Assembly (NCBI RefSeq): GCF_007829875.1
Contig: NZ_VIWV01000001.1
Span: 2,326,501-2,390,500 of the forward strand
Direction: 5' to 3'
Source: Streptomyces capillispiralis
GTDB taxonomy: Bacteria; Actinomycetota; Actinomycetes; Streptomycetales; Streptomycetaceae
DNA length: 64,000 nucleotides
The position numbers were made by a program, and so were the translations under genes. Of this stretch, positions 46,493 to 55,799 are shown piece by piece. The notes under the pieces are model-generated. The model did not search any database and was not told the DNA's origin. It saw nothing but the letters and a program-made list of their open reading frames with translations. Each line of letters begins with the position of its first letter. Positions within the stretch are counted from its first letter, which is position 1.

Positions 46493-47325
46493 CACCTCGG
46501 GCAGAAGTAGCTGGAGCGGTTCATCCACGCCCGCCGGCGCATCGGCGTGCCGCAGCGGCGGCAGGGCAGTCCCTCGCGGCCGTAGGCGTCCAGGGACCGG
46601 TCGAAGTAGCCGGACTCGCCGTTGACGTTCACGTACAGGCTGTCGAAGCTGGTGCCGCCCACCGCGAGGGCGGCGTTCATGACGTCCCGGACGTGGCCCA
46701 GCAGGAGGAGGGTGCGCGGGCGGGTGAAACCCGCCGTCGGGCGCTCGTAGTGGATGCGGGCCCGCCACAGCGCCTCGTCGGCGTAGATGTTGCCGACGCC
46801 GCTGATCAGTGACTGGTCCAGCAGGGCGCGCTTGATGGTGGTGCGCTTGCCGCGCAGCGCGCGGTGGAAGGCCTCGTCGTCGAAGAGCGGGTCGAGGGGG
46901 TCCCGGGCGATGTGCGCGATGACGTCGGGCAGGCCGTCGGGGGTGGTGTCGTGCAGCGACAGTCCGCCGAAGGTGCGCTGGTCGACGAAGCGCAGCTCGG
47001 TGCCGAGGCCGTCGGTGAAGCGGACGCGGACGCGCAGGTGCTTCTCGTCCGGCGCGGTGTGCGGCTGCACCAGCAGCTGGCCGCTCATGCCGAGGTGGGC
47101 CAGCACCGACTGGCCGGTGTCCTCCAGCGGCAGCCAGAGGTACTTGCCGCGGCGGCACGGCACGCCGACGCGGTGGCCCGTGAGGCGCAGCGCGAAGTCC
47201 TCGGCTCCGGCGAGGTGCCGGCGCACCGCGCGCGGGTGCAGCACCTCGGCCTCGGCGACCGTCCGGTGGGCGACCCACCGTTCGAGACCGCGCCGTACGA
47301 CCTCGACCTCGGGCAGCTCGGGCAT
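46465..47325 (-). CDS. mutM: formamidopyrimidine-DNA glycosylase MutM (Fpg)
   Basis: 286 residues. Fpg removes 8-oxoguanine and formamidopyrimidines and cuts the abasic site. The N-terminal catalytic [16 protein letters not shown] is intact, and the conserved lysine lies in [12 protein letters not shown]. The helix-two-turn-helix includes [20 protein letters not shown], and the zinc finger is [15 protein letters not shown] then YFCPRCQR. It is downstream of rnc, as in many actinobacteria, but a strong terminator separates them. The last residues extend into the HxlR gene on the other strand. Confidence 0.96.
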   Translation of the reverse strand: MPELPEVEVVRRGLERWVAHRTVAEAEVLHPRAVRRHLAGAEDFALRLTGHRVGVPCRRGKYLWLPLEDTGQSVLAHLGMSGQLLVQPHTAPDEKHLRVRVRFTDGLGTELRFVDQRTFGGLSLHDTTPDGLPDVIAHIARDPLDPLFDDEAFHRALRGKRTTIKRALLDQSLISGVGNIYADEALWRARIHYERPTAGFTRPRTLLLLGHVRDVMNAALAVGGTSFDSLYVNVNGESGYFDRSLDAYGREGLPCRRCGTPMRRRAWMNRSSYFCPRCQRAPRVSS

Positions 47326-47355
47326 GATCCCCTTCCAACGGCCGGTGGTGCAGCG

Positions 47356-47389
47356 CCGAGCGCCCGCCCCGGGCGGGGCGGGCGCTCGG
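47356..47389 (-). terminator. Terminator downstream of rnc
   Basis: 15-bp perfect stem (CCGAGCGCCCGCCCC and its complement), loop GGGC, followed by a T-containing tract, between the rnc stop and the mutM start. Confidence 0.82.
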
Positions 47390-47402
47390 ATCTCGCTCTT
47401 GG

Positions 47403-48221
47403 TCAGGCGGAGGCCGACGGGGCGTCGGCGCTCCTTCCGGAGGCTTCGGCTTCGGCGGCCTGGACGACCTCTTCGGCCTCCGCGGCCGCCTTGGCCCGCT
47501 CGTCCGCCGCGGCCTTGATGGAGCGCCAGGCGGACTCGGCGGCCTGCTGCTCCGCCTCCTTCTTGCTGCGGCCGGTGCCGGTGCCGTACGAGACGCCTCC
47601 GACGCGGGCGGCAGCAGTGAAGGTCTTCTCGTGGTCGGGGCCGGTCTCCGTGACCAGGTACTCGGGCACGCCGAGCCCCTCGGTCGCGGTGAGCTCCTGG
47701 AGACTGGTCTTCCAGTCCAGGCCGGCGCCCAGGTTCGATGACTTCTCGATCAGCGGGTCGAACAGGCGGTGCACCAGCTCCGCCGCCGAGTCCAGCCCCT
47801 GGTCGAGGTAGACGGCGCCGATCACCGCTTCGAGGGTGTCGGCGAGGATGGATGCCTTGTCCCGGCCTCCCGTGCCCTCTTCACCCCGGCCGAGCCGGAT
47901 GAAGGAGCCCAGTTCCAGCCCGCGGCCCACTTCCGCCAGCGCACGCGAGTTGACCACCGCGGCCCGCAGCTTGGCCAGCTGGCCCTCGGGCAGGTCGGGG
48001 TGGGTGCGGTACAGCGTGTCCGTGACGACGAGGCCGAGCACGGAGTCCCCGAGGAACTCCAGCCGCTCGTTCGTCGGCAGACCGCCGTTCTCGTACGCGT
48101 AGGAACGGTGGGTCAGCGCGCGCACCAGAAGGGCGGACTCGACCTGGTAGCCGAGCCGCCCTTCCAGAAGCGTGTGGGACGAGGCCTGGTTGTCCGCAGA
48201 GTTTTTCTTCGGCGTGGACAC
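47403..48221 (-). CDS. rnc: ribonuclease III (AbsB)
   Basis: 272 residues. The catalytic signature is [16 protein letters not shown] (residues 51-66), with the second acidic cluster in [15 protein letters not shown]. The double-stranded-RNA-binding domain starts [16 protein letters not shown] and ends [14 protein letters not shown]. An Ala/Glu tail of ~35 residues follows. In S. coelicolor this gene is absB, a global regulator of antibiotic synthesis through RNA processing. The GTG start is chosen by comparison with family N-termini. It forms an operon with yceD-type and rpmF genes upstream. Confidence 0.96.
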   Translation of the reverse strand: MSTPKKNSADNQASSHTLLEGRLGYQVESALLVRALTHRSYAYENGGLPTNERLEFLGDSVLGLVVTDTLYRTHPDLPEGQLAKLRAAVVNSRALAEVGRGLELGSFIRLGRGEEGTGGRDKASILADTLEAVIGAVYLDQGLDSAAELVHRLFDPLIEKSSNLGAGLDWKTSLQELTATEGLGVPEYLVTETGPDHEKTFTAAARVGGVSYGTGTGRSKKEAEQQAAESAWRSIKAAADERAKAAAEAEEVVQAAEAEASGRSADAPSASA

Positions 48222-48240
48222 AGTGCCTCTCACCAGCCGC

Positions 48241-48414
48241 TCAGACCTCGAGGACCTGGCGCTTGTTGTAGGTGCCGCACGACGGGCACGCGATGTGCTG
48301 CAGCTTGGGCTCGTGGCAGCGCTCGCACGCAACCAGGGTGGGGACCGCAGCCTTCCACTGCGACCGGCGGTGGCGCGTGTTGCTGCGCGACATCTTCCGC
48401 TTCGGAACAGCCAC
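48241..48414 (-). CDS. rpmF: 50S ribosomal protein L32
   Basis: 57 residues, opening [21 protein letters not shown] complete zinc-binding set CERC...CPSC is present, i.e. the zinc-containing form that in streptomycetes can be replaced by zinc-free paralogues under zinc starvation. AGGAG lies nine bases ahead of the GTG. It begins two bases after the YceD-type stop, the classic yceD-rpmF pair, and precedes rnc by 19 bases. Confidence 0.97.
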   Translation of the reverse strand: MAVPKRKMSRSNTRHRRSQWKAAVPTLVACERCHEPKLQHIACPSCGTYNKRQVLEV

Positions 48415-48416
48415 GG

Positions 48417-49061
48417 CTACTTCTCCTGCTTCTCGTCGACGCCAGGTTCGGCGCCGCTCATCTCGTCCTTCTCGCCGTCCTTCATGGTGCCGGCGAGTCC
48501 CTGCAATGCCGCCCAACGGATGTCGACGGCGTCATGGTGGTGGTCCGGGTCGTCCGCGAGCCGTGCGCCGCACTCGGCACACAGACCCGGGCAGTCTTCC
48601 TGGCACACCGGCTGCATCGGCAGTGCGAGCACCACCGCATCACGCAGCACAGGCTCGAGGTCGAACATGCCGTCCTCGAGAAAGAGCCTGTCCTCGTCGT
48701 CCTCGGCGTCGTCGCCCGGTTCCGCGGTCACGCGGCCCCGGTCGTCGGCGTCAGGGTACGAGAACATCTCCTGGAAGTCCGCTTCGAGCTCCAGCTCCAG
48801 CGGCTCCAGACACCTTACGCACTCCCCCTCGGCCTCCGCACGGGCGGTGCCTGTGACGAGCACACCTTCCATGACCGACTCGAGCCGGAGGTCGAGCTCC
48901 ACCGGGGCGCCTTCCGGCACTCCGACGACCTCCTTGATGCCGAGGTCCTGGGGAGCGTCGACCGTGCGGGTCAGGCGCTGCAGCGCACCGGGCCGCCGCC
49001 CCAGCTCGTGCGTGTCGAACACGAGGGGGTTGCGGTGGTCGAGGCGGGCGTTCAGAGCCAT
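48417..49061 (-). CDS. YceD family (DUF177) protein
   Basis: 214 residues. Members lie upstream of rpmF in most bacteria and have been linked to 23S rRNA accumulation in plants and E. coli; the molecular role is unsettled. Landmarks are [20 protein letters not shown] and a cysteine cluster [13 protein letters not shown] that may bind zinc. The acidic middle ([15 protein letters not shown]) is typical. GCAGGA lies just before the ATG. First gene of the yceD-rpmF-rnc unit. Confidence 0.93.
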   Translation of the reverse strand: MALNARLDHRNPLVFDTHELGRRPGALQRLTRTVDAPQDLGIKEVVGVPEGAPVELDLRLESVMEGVLVTGTARAEAEGECVRCLEPLELELEADFQEMFSYPDADDRGRVTAEPGDDAEDDEDRLFLEDGMFDLEPVLRDAVVLALPMQPVCQEDCPGLCAECGARLADDPDHHHDAVDIRWAALQGLAGTMKDGEKDEMSGAEPGVDEKQEK

Positions 49062-49187
49062 TCCTGCTTTCGGTCTTCGAGCTCAGGGGGTTCGCTGCCG
49101 TCCGATGTTCGGGCAGCTGTGATCGCGGACATACGCGCGACCGAAGAGCCAGGATACTGGACCTTTCGCTCTCGGCCCAATCCGCCC

Positions 49188-50249
49188 CTACAGGCCCCGC
49201 TCGCGCTCGTACGCCCGCAGCTGTTCGGGCGTGATCATGCTGGTGTCGAAGAGGCTGGTCTCGTCCAGGGCGTAGCCCTGCTGGGCCTGGTGGGCCTGTG
49301 GGGGCTGCTGCGCCTGGCCGGGATCGTACGCCTGCTGCTGGGCGTCGTAGCCCTGGTAGGCGGCGTACGGGTCGGCCTGCTGGTAGCCGTAGGGGTCCTG
49401 CCCGTCCCCGTACTGCTGCTGGTAGCCGGCGTAGGCGTCCTGCTGCTGGTAGCCGTAGGCGGGCTCGGGCTGGGCGTACGGCGGCTGCTGCGGCCGGGGC
49501 GGTTCGGGCTGCTTGGCCGGGGCGGCCTGCTCCGTGACCGTGGCGAGGTCGGCGAGGTAGTCGGCGTCGCTGGAGTGCTGGAGGGTCGTGAGGTCGTCGG
49601 CGAGGGCGCCGAGGTCGTCGGAGGCGATCCGGCCGTGCAGCTTCTGGCGGCCGCGGCCGACCGCCTCCAGGGTCTTGGCGAGGACCGCCTCGAAGGCGCC
49701 GAGCTTGACGTCGACGTACTCGTCGGCGCTGCGGCGCAGGGTCTCGGGGTCGTGGCTGCGCTCGGGGGCGTCCTCGTCCGCGTAGCCCTGTTCGTCGAGG
49801 CCGGGGCCGGTGCCGAGCAGCTTCTCGCGGCCGCGGCCGACCGAGCCGAGGGTCTTGGTGAGGACGACCTCGAAGTTGGCGAGCTTGGAGTCCACGTAGT
49901 CGTCGGCCTCCGCGCGGATCTCCTCGGCCTCCTTGCGGGCCTCGGCGAGGATGCGGTCGGCCTCGGACTGGGAGCGGCGGGCGATCTCCGTGTCCGAGAT
50001 CAGGGTGCCGCGCTGGGCGTGCGCGCTCTCGATGATCCGCTCGGCCTCCTGGCGGGCCTGCTCGACCATCTGCTCCCGGCCGCCGATCAACTCCTGCGCC
50101 TGGGCGAGGGAGTCGGGCAGCGCCGCGCGCACCTCGTCGAGCTTCGCGAGCAGTTCGGCGCGGTTGACCACGCACGAGGCCGACATGGGCATCGACCGGG
50201 CACTGGAGACCGCGGCGACGATCTCGTCGAGCTTCTTCTGCACGTCCAC
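49188..50249 (-). CDS. coiled-coil protein of ATP-synthase-b/DivIVA-like type
   Basis: 353 residues, no signal peptide or membrane segment. Residues 1-~115 are coiled coil (EQARQEAERIIESAHAQRGT; EADRILAEARKEAEEIRAEA). A ~32-residue unit occurs twice: it starts ADDYVDSKLANFEVVLTKTL and again ADEYVDVKLGAFEAVLAKTL, each followed by a GRGR-K-L motif. The last ~120 residues are Gln/Tyr/Pro-rich (YGYQQQDAYAGYQQQYGDGQ). Similar Streptomyces proteins are annotated as cell-division initiation or F0-b-like. GTG start. Probably a filament-forming or polar scaffold protein; unproven. Confidence 0.72.
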   Translation of the reverse strand: MDVQKKLDEIVAAVSSARSMPMSASCVVNRAELLAKLDEVRAALPDSLAQAQELIGGREQMVEQARQEAERIIESAHAQRGTLISDTEIARRSQSEADRILAEARKEAEEIRAEADDYVDSKLANFEVVLTKTLGSVGRGREKLLGTGPGLDEQGYADEDAPERSHDPETLRRSADEYVDVKLGAFEAVLAKTLEAVGRGRQKLHGRIASDDLGALADDLTTLQHSSDADYLADLATVTEQAAPAKQPEPPRPQQPPYAQPEPAYGYQQQDAYAGYQQQYGDGQDPYGYQQADPYAAYQGYDAQQQAYDPGQAQQPPQAHQAQQGYALDETSLFDTSMITPEQLRAYERERGL

Positions 50250-50343
50250 CGTGTGCTCGCCACTCTCTACAGCTGTGTTGGAGACGGACGGGACGACTGT
50301 ACGGCCCCGGGGCGTCCGCTGGACACCGGACGGCCGTGCGGCG

Positions 50344-50823
50344 TCAGTCCTTGCGCAGGCGTTCGGTGAGGGCGGTCAGGACCTCCGGCGGCACCAGGTG
50401 GGAGACGTCGCCGCCCCAGGCCGCCACCTCCTTGACGAGTGAGGAGGAAAGGAAGCTGTAGGTGGGGTTGGTGGGGACGAAGAGGGTCTCCACGCCCGAG
50501 AGGCCGTTGTTCATCTGGGCCATCTGCAGTTCGTAGTCGAAGTCGCTGACCGCGCGCAGGCCCTTGACGATGGCGGGGATGTCGCGCTGCTTGCAGAAGT
50601 CGACGAGCAGGCCGTGGAAGGCCTCCACGCGGACGTTGCCGTACTCGGCGGTGACCCGGCGGATCAGGTCGATCCGCTCCTCGATCTCGAACAGGCCCTT
50701 CTTCGACTGGTTGATCATCACCGCGACGTAGACCTCGTCGTACAGCCGGGAGGCCCGGGCGATGATGTCGAGGTGTCCGTTGGTGATCGGGTCGAACGAC
50801 CCGGGACATACGGCGCGGCGCAC
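50344..50823 (-). CDS. coaD: phosphopantetheine adenylyltransferase CoaD
   Basis: 159 residues. CoaD transfers AMP to 4'-phosphopantetheine, the penultimate step of coenzyme A synthesis. The nucleotidyltransferase TxGH motif is in CPGSFDPITNGHLDIIARA. Other conserved blocks are KGLRAVSDFDYELQMAQMN and the phosphate-binding YSFLSSSLVKEVA. The chosen GTG has GAGGGA ahead and gives the standard N-terminus. An ATG ten codons upstream overlaps the rsmD stop (ATGA) and could also be used. Pair rsmD-coaD conserved widely. Confidence 0.96.
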   Translation of the reverse strand: MRRAVCPGSFDPITNGHLDIIARASRLYDEVYVAVMINQSKKGLFEIEERIDLIRRVTAEYGNVRVEAFHGLLVDFCKQRDIPAIVKGLRAVSDFDYELQMAQMNNGLSGVETLFVPTNPTYSFLSSSLVKEVAAWGGDVSHLVPPEVLTALTERLRKD

Positions 50824-50849
50824 TAGTGATCCCTCGCTCTCCGGTCCGG

Positions 50850-51437
50850 TCATCGTGCGTCTTCGCACGTAGAGGCGGCGCGACCGTACCAAAACGTTCC
50901 CTCGCCGTAGCGGCGGGCCCGAATCCCCTCGAATCCGGGCGGCCAGCCGAATTCTCCGCCTCTGGTACTGCGCTCCACGGTGACGAGGGCTTCCGGTGTG
51001 AGCCAGCCTTCCGAGCGGAGTGTGAGCAGGATCTCCCGGAGATCCCCGTCCGGGACGGCGTAGGGCGGGTCGAGGAAGACGATGTCGTACGGCTGCCGCG
51101 GGGGCGCCGTGCGGATGATCTGTTCCGCTTTGCCGGATCTGACCTCGGCGCCGGGGAGCCCGAGCGACGTCACGTTCTCGCGGACCGTGCGGGCGGCGCG
51201 GGCGTCGGCCTCGACCAGCAGGACGTGTCCGGCGCCCCGGGACAGGGCCTCCAGGCCGACGGCGCCGGAACCGGCGTACAGGTCGAGGACGCGTTCGCCG
51301 TCGAGGGGGCCGCCGAGCAGGGACTGCCAGGTGGACAGGAGGCCCTCGCGCGCGCGGTCGGAGGTGGGGCGGGTCCCCTGTCCCGGCGGTACGGCCAGGC
51401 GGCGTCCGCCGGCCGCGCCGGCGATCACGCGAGTCAT
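50850..51437 (-). CDS. rsmD: 16S rRNA (guanine966-N2)-methyltransferase RsmD
   Basis: 195 residues. The SAM-binding motif I is VLDLYAGSGAVGLEALSRGA and the catalytic N/DPPY motif is FLDPPYAVPDGD. The N-terminal RVIAGAAGGRRLAVPPG and TSDRAREGLLSTW are family hallmarks. It methylates G966 of 16S rRNA near the P site. It lies between recG and coaD on the same strand, an order shared with many Gram-positive genomes. Confidence 0.95.
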   Translation of the reverse strand: MTRVIAGAAGGRRLAVPPGQGTRPTSDRAREGLLSTWQSLLGGPLDGERVLDLYAGSGAVGLEALSRGAGHVLLVEADARAARTVRENVTSLGLPGAEVRSGKAEQIIRTAPPRQPYDIVFLDPPYAVPDGDLREILLTLRSEGWLTPEALVTVERSTRGGEFGWPPGFEGIRARRYGEGTFWYGRAASTCEDAR

Positions 51438-51525
51438 GTCCTCGTCCTTGTCGGTGTGTGCTCGATCGGGGGGGGTGGTCGGTCAGGGGGCGGTCGGGGG
51501 GTCGGTGGGTGGTCCCACCAGTCTG

Positions 51526-53733
51526 TCAGCCCTTCTCCAGGTACTGCTCCCGCTCCTCGTCCAGCAGCGCGTCCAGCGCCGTGCGCAGGGCGGGCAGCCG
51601 GGTCAGGTCCGGGTCGGCGGCGACGATCCTCATGGCCTCCTCGCGGGCCTCGGCGATGATCTCCTCGTCGTCGATGACGGCGAGCATGCGCAGGCTGGAG
51701 CGGGTGCCGGACTGGGCCTGGCCCAGCACGTCGCCCTCGCGGCGCTGCTCCAGGTCGATCCGGGAGAGCTCGAAGCCGTCGAGGGTGGACGCGACGGCGT
51801 TGAGCCGCTGCCGGGCGGCGCTCGCCTCGGGCATCTCGGTGACCAGCAGGCACAGGCCGGGCGCCGAGCCGCGCCCGACGCGGCCGCGCAGCTGGTGCAG
51901 CTGGGAGACGCCGAAGCGGTCGGCGTCCATGATCACCATCGCGGTGGCGTTGGGCACGTTGACCCCGACCTCGATGACGGTCGTGGCGACCAGGACGTCG
52001 GCCTCGCCGGCGGCGAAGCGGCGCATCACGGCGTCCTTGTCGTCGGGCTGCATGCGCCCGTGCAGGACCTCCACCCGCAGCCCCTTCAGCGGCCCCTTCG
52101 CGAGCTGATCGGCGATGTCGAGGACGGCGAGCGGGGGCCGCTTCTCGGCCTCGTCCTCGGGGGACTTCTTCTTCGCCGTGCCCTTGGGGGCGTCCTCCTC
52201 GTCGCCGATGCGCGGGGAGACCACGTACGCCTGGTGGCCGTTGGCCACCTCCTCGCGGACCCGCTCCCAGGCGCGGGCGAGGAAGTGCGGCTTGTCGGCG
52301 GCCGGGACGACATGGCTGGCGATCGGGGAGCGCCCGGCCGGCAACTGGTCGAGGACGGAGGTCTCCAGGTCGCCGAAGACGGTCATGGCGACCGTGCGCG
52401 GAATGGGCGTGGCGGTCATGACCAGCAGGTGCGGGGGCTGTTTGCCCTTGCCGCGCAGGGCGTCGCGCTGCTCCACGCCGAAGCGGTGCTGTTCGTCGAC
52501 CACGACCAGGCCCAGGTCGTGGAACCGCACCTTGTCCTCGATCAGCGCGTGCGTGCCGATGACGATGCCGGCCTCGCCGGTGGCCAGGTCGAGCAGGGCG
52601 TGGCGGCGGGCCGCCGCTCCCATGGATCCGGTGAGCAGCACCACCTTGGTGGCGCCGTCCGCTCCCCCGAGCATCCCGCCCTCGGCCAGCTCGCCCATCA
52701 TCTCGGTGACCGACCGGTGGTGCTGCTGGGCGAGCACCTCGGTGGGCGCGAGCATCGCGGCCTGCCCGCCCGCGTCGACGACGGCGAGCATGGCGCGCAG
52801 GGCGACCATGGTCTTGCCGGAGCCGACCTCGCCCTGGAGCAGCCGGTGCATGGGGTGTTCGGTGGCGAGGTCGTCGAAGATCTCCCGGGAGACCTTCTGC
52901 TGGCCCTCGGTGAGGGTGAAGGGGAGGCGGTCGTCGAAGGCGGTGAGGAGGCCGTCCGGCTTCGGCCGGCGGGCGACGGCCGGGAGCTGCGCGTCGGCGT
53001 GGCGGCGGCGGGCCAGGGCGACCTGGAGGACGAAGGCCTCGTCCCACTTGAGGCGGGCGCGGGCGTCCTCGATGTCGGCCTTGGTGTGCGGGCGGTGGAT
53101 CTTCAGCAGGGCCTCGGGGAGCGGGACCAGCGCGCGGCCGTCGCGCAGGGACTCCGGGAGCGGGTCGACGGCCTCCTGGGCGCTGGGCAGGACCGTCTGG
53201 AGCGCCTTGCCGATCTTCCAGGACTCCAGCTTGGCCGTGGCCGGGTAGATCGGGATGAGGGCGCCGGCCCAGGTCTCGACCGTCTCCTCGGTGTCGCCGC
53301 GCAGCAGTTCGTAGGCGGGGTGGGCGAGTTGGAGACGGCGGTTGAAGACGGAGACCTTGCCGGCGAACAGCGCGCGGGTGCCCGGCAGCAGTTCCTTGTG
53401 CGGTTTGTGGACACCGGCGCCGAAGAAGACCAGTTGCAGCCGGCCGCTGCCGTCCGTGATGGTCACCTCCAGTCGCTGGCCCTTGCCGCGCGGGGCCTTG
53501 GCGGAGGCGAAGGTGTGCAGCCGGGCGTCGGCGACCTGGGCGACCACCGTGACGTGCTCGTCCATGGGGAGGTCGGCGAGGTGGGTGAGCTGGCCGCGCT
53601 CCTCGTACCGGCGCGGATAGTGGTGGAGGAGGTCGCCGACCGTGTGCAGGCCGAGGTGCTCGGCCATCACCTTCGCGGTGGCGGGGCCGAGCACCTTCTT
53701 CAGTGGTTCTTCCAGTGCGGGCACGGGATCCAT
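51526..53733 (-). CDS. recG: ATP-dependent DNA helicase RecG
   Basis: 735 residues. The N-terminal wedge/OB domain (YPRRYEERGQLTHLADLPMD, VTVVAQVADARLHTFASAKA) is followed by helicase motifs: I QGEVGSGKTMVALRA, II DEQHRFG, III MTATPIPRT, and VI QLRGRVGRGSAPG. RecG reverses stalled forks and processes branched DNA. A Lys/Glu-rich insertion (APKGTAKKKSPEDEAEKRP) lies before motif IV. The ATG at MDPVPALEE is used; its ribosome site is weak and a start seven codons upstream is possible. Divergent from the HSP90-like gene. Confidence 0.96.
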   Translation of the reverse strand: MDPVPALEEPLKKVLGPATAKVMAEHLGLHTVGDLLHHYPRRYEERGQLTHLADLPMDEHVTVVAQVADARLHTFASAKAPRGKGQRLEVTITDGSGRLQLVFFGAGVHKPHKELLPGTRALFAGKVSVFNRRLQLAHPAYELLRGDTEETVETWAGALIPIYPATAKLESWKIGKALQTVLPSAQEAVDPLPESLRDGRALVPLPEALLKIHRPHTKADIEDARARLKWDEAFVLQVALARRRHADAQLPAVARRPKPDGLLTAFDDRLPFTLTEGQQKVSREIFDDLATEHPMHRLLQGEVGSGKTMVALRAMLAVVDAGGQAAMLAPTEVLAQQHHRSVTEMMGELAEGGMLGGADGATKVVLLTGSMGAAARRHALLDLATGEAGIVIGTHALIEDKVRFHDLGLVVVDEQHRFGVEQRDALRGKGKQPPHLLVMTATPIPRTVAMTVFGDLETSVLDQLPAGRSPIASHVVPAADKPHFLARAWERVREEVANGHQAYVVSPRIGDEEDAPKGTAKKKSPEDEAEKRPPLAVLDIADQLAKGPLKGLRVEVLHGRMQPDDKDAVMRRFAAGEADVLVATTVIEVGVNVPNATAMVIMDADRFGVSQLHQLRGRVGRGSAPGLCLLVTEMPEASAARQRLNAVASTLDGFELSRIDLEQRREGDVLGQAQSGTRSSLRMLAVIDDEEIIAEAREEAMRIVAADPDLTRLPALRTALDALLDEEREQYLEKG

Positions 53734-53915
53734 TGCACACCACGGCACCGACAATGGGTGGGCCGCGGGGCTGCCGCTTCGGTCAAGTCTGAGAAAACCC
53801 CTGGTCAGACGGTGAACCCGGCTCTAGGATGGCGCGCTCCGGCTCCCTTCGCGGTCACCGTCCCACCGGGACCGCCCGACCCCGCGCCGTCGCGAGTCCC
53901 CCCACCGGCGCCGTG

Positions 53916-55799
53916 ATGATGGACTCCCAGACCTCTTCCAGCTCAGAGGCGTCCGACGCCTCCCAGGCACCTCAACCGTCCCCGACGTCCCAGGCACCTC
54001 ACACCTTCCAGGTCGACCTGCGCGGTCTGGTCGACCTGCTCTCCCACCACCTCTACTCCAGTCCCAAGGTCTATCTGCGCGAGCTGCTGCAGAACGCCGT
54101 GGACGCGATCACCGCCCGGCGTGCCGGGGATCCGGACGCCCCGGCCCGGGTGCGGCTGTCCGTGGACGCGGGCTCCCTGCGGGTGGACGACACCGGCGTG
54201 GGGCTCACCGAGGCGGACGTGCACAGCCTGCTCGCGACCATCGGGCGCAGTTCGAAGCGCGCGGAGGGGCTGCAGGAGGCCCGTTCGGACTTCCTCGGGC
54301 AGTTCGGCATCGGCCTGCTCGCCTGTTTCGTGGTCGCCGAGCGGATCCGCGTCGTCAGCCGCAGCGCCCGTACGCCCGGTGCGCCGCCCGTGGAGTGGAC
54401 GGCCCGGGACGACGGTTCGTACACCGTGCGGACGCTGCCGGACGAGGCGCGGCCCGAACCGGGCACCACCGTGCACCTGGTGGCGCGGGCGGGGGCGGCC
54501 GAGTGGCTGGCCGAGGACCGGGTGCTCTCCCTGGCCCGGGACTTCGGCTCCCTGCTGCCGTACGACGTGCGGGTGGGCGAGGAGGCGGTCACCGATCTGC
54601 CGGCGCCGTGGGACCGGTCGTACCCGGGCCCGGCGGCGCGCCGGGTGGCGCTCGCCCGGCACTGCCACGAGCTGTTCGGCTTCACACCGCTGGACACGAT
54701 CGACCTGGACGTGCCGCTGGCCGGGATCCGCGGGGTGGCGTACGTGCTGCCGTCGGCGGTCAGTCCGGCCGGGCGCGCGGGCCACCGGGTGCATCTGAAG
54801 GGGATGCTGCTGACCGAGCGGGCGGAGCAGCTGCTGCCCGACTGGGCGTTCTTCGTGCGCTGCGTCCTGGACACCGACAGCCTGCGTCCCACCGCGTCCC
54901 GCGAGTCGCTGTACGAGGACGAGACGCTGGCCGGGGTGCGGGAGGCGCTGGGCGAGCGGATCCGCGGCTGGCTGACGGCGCTGGCCGCCGGTGATCCGGA
55001 GCGGCTGGCCGCGTTCCTGTCCGTGCACCACCTGGGTGTGAAGTCGCTGGCCCGGCACGACCGGGAGATGCTGCGCACCATGCTGCCGTGGCTGCCGTTC
55101 GAGACCACCGACGGGCGGCTGTCCCTGGAGGAGTTCGCGCAGCGGCACCCGGTGGTGCACTTCACGCGGACGGTCGAGGAGTACCGGCAGGTCGCGCCGA
55201 TCGCGTCCGCACAGGGCATCGGCGTGGTCAACGGCGGTTACACCTACGACAGCGAGCTGGTCGAGGCGCTGCCCTCGGTGCGGCCGGGCACGGCGGTGGC
55301 CGAGCTGGACGCGGACACGGTGACCGCGCACCTGGACGCGGTCGACCCGGCACAGGAGCTGGCCCTGTCCGGCTTCCTGGCCGCCGCGCGGGCCAGGCTG
55401 GACCCGCTGGGCTGTGACGTCGTGCTGCGTTCCTTCCACCCGCTGTCGGTGCCCGCGCTGCACCTGGACGACCGGGAGGCCCGGCACGAGCAGGCCCGGG
55501 CCGAGGCCGAGGAGCGGGCCGACGACCTGTGGGCCGGCATCCTCGGCTCGCTGCGCGGCAGTGCCCCGCGCGCGCGTCTGGTGCTCAACCACCTCAATCC
55601 GCTGGTGCGGCGGATCAGTGCGCTGGGCGAGCCCGAGCTGATCGGCACCGCCGCGGAGTCCCTGTACGGGCAGGCGCTGCTCATGGCGCAGCGGCCGCTG
55701 CGGCCGGCCGACTCGGCGCTGCTGAACCGGGCGTTCATGGGCCTCCTGGAGTGGGCCACGCACGCCGACGACGACTCCCAGGGGGGCGGTCACCGATGA
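53916..55799 (+). CDS. HSP90-like GHKL ATPase
   Basis: 627 residues, close to HtpG in length (624) but divergent. The Bergerat ATP fold is intact: N-box ELLQNAVDAI (E56, N60, D63), G1 DDTGVGLTEAD, G2 FGQ-type loop LGQFGIGLLACFVV, and G3 EPGTTVHL. The middle domain has the catalytic-arginine region LRPTASRESLYEDETLAGV. A Ser/Pro/Gln-rich ~28-residue head precedes the fold. It overlaps the next gene by ATGA, so the two proteins are co-produced. The start is uncertain because no clear ribosome site exists. Probably an ATP-driven chaperone working with its neighbour; client unknown. Confidence 0.86.
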   Translation: MMDSQTSSSSEASDASQAPQPSPTSQAPHTFQVDLRGLVDLLSHHLYSSPKVYLRELLQNAVDAITARRAGDPDAPARVRLSVDAGSLRVDDTGVGLTEADVHSLLATIGRSSKRAEGLQEARSDFLGQFGIGLLACFVVAERIRVVSRSARTPGAPPVEWTARDDGSYTVRTLPDEARPEPGTTVHLVARAGAAEWLAEDRVLSLARDFGSLLPYDVRVGEEAVTDLPAPWDRSYPGPAARRVALARHCHELFGFTPLDTIDLDVPLAGIRGVAYVLPSAVSPAGRAGHRVHLKGMLLTERAEQLLPDWAFFVRCVLDTDSLRPTASRESLYEDETLAGVREALGERIRGWLTALAAGDPERLAAFLSVHHLGVKSLARHDREMLRTMLPWLPFETTDGRLSLEEFAQRHPVVHFTRTVEEYRQVAPIASAQGIGVVNGGYTYDSELVEALPSVRPGTAVAELDADTVTAHLDAVDPAQELALSGFLAAARARLDPLGCDVVLRSFHPLSVPALHLDDREARHEQARAEAEERADDLWAGILGSLRGSAPRARLVLNHLNPLVRRISALGEPELIGTAAESLYGQALLMAQRPLRPADSALLNRAFMGLLEWATHADDDSQGGGHR

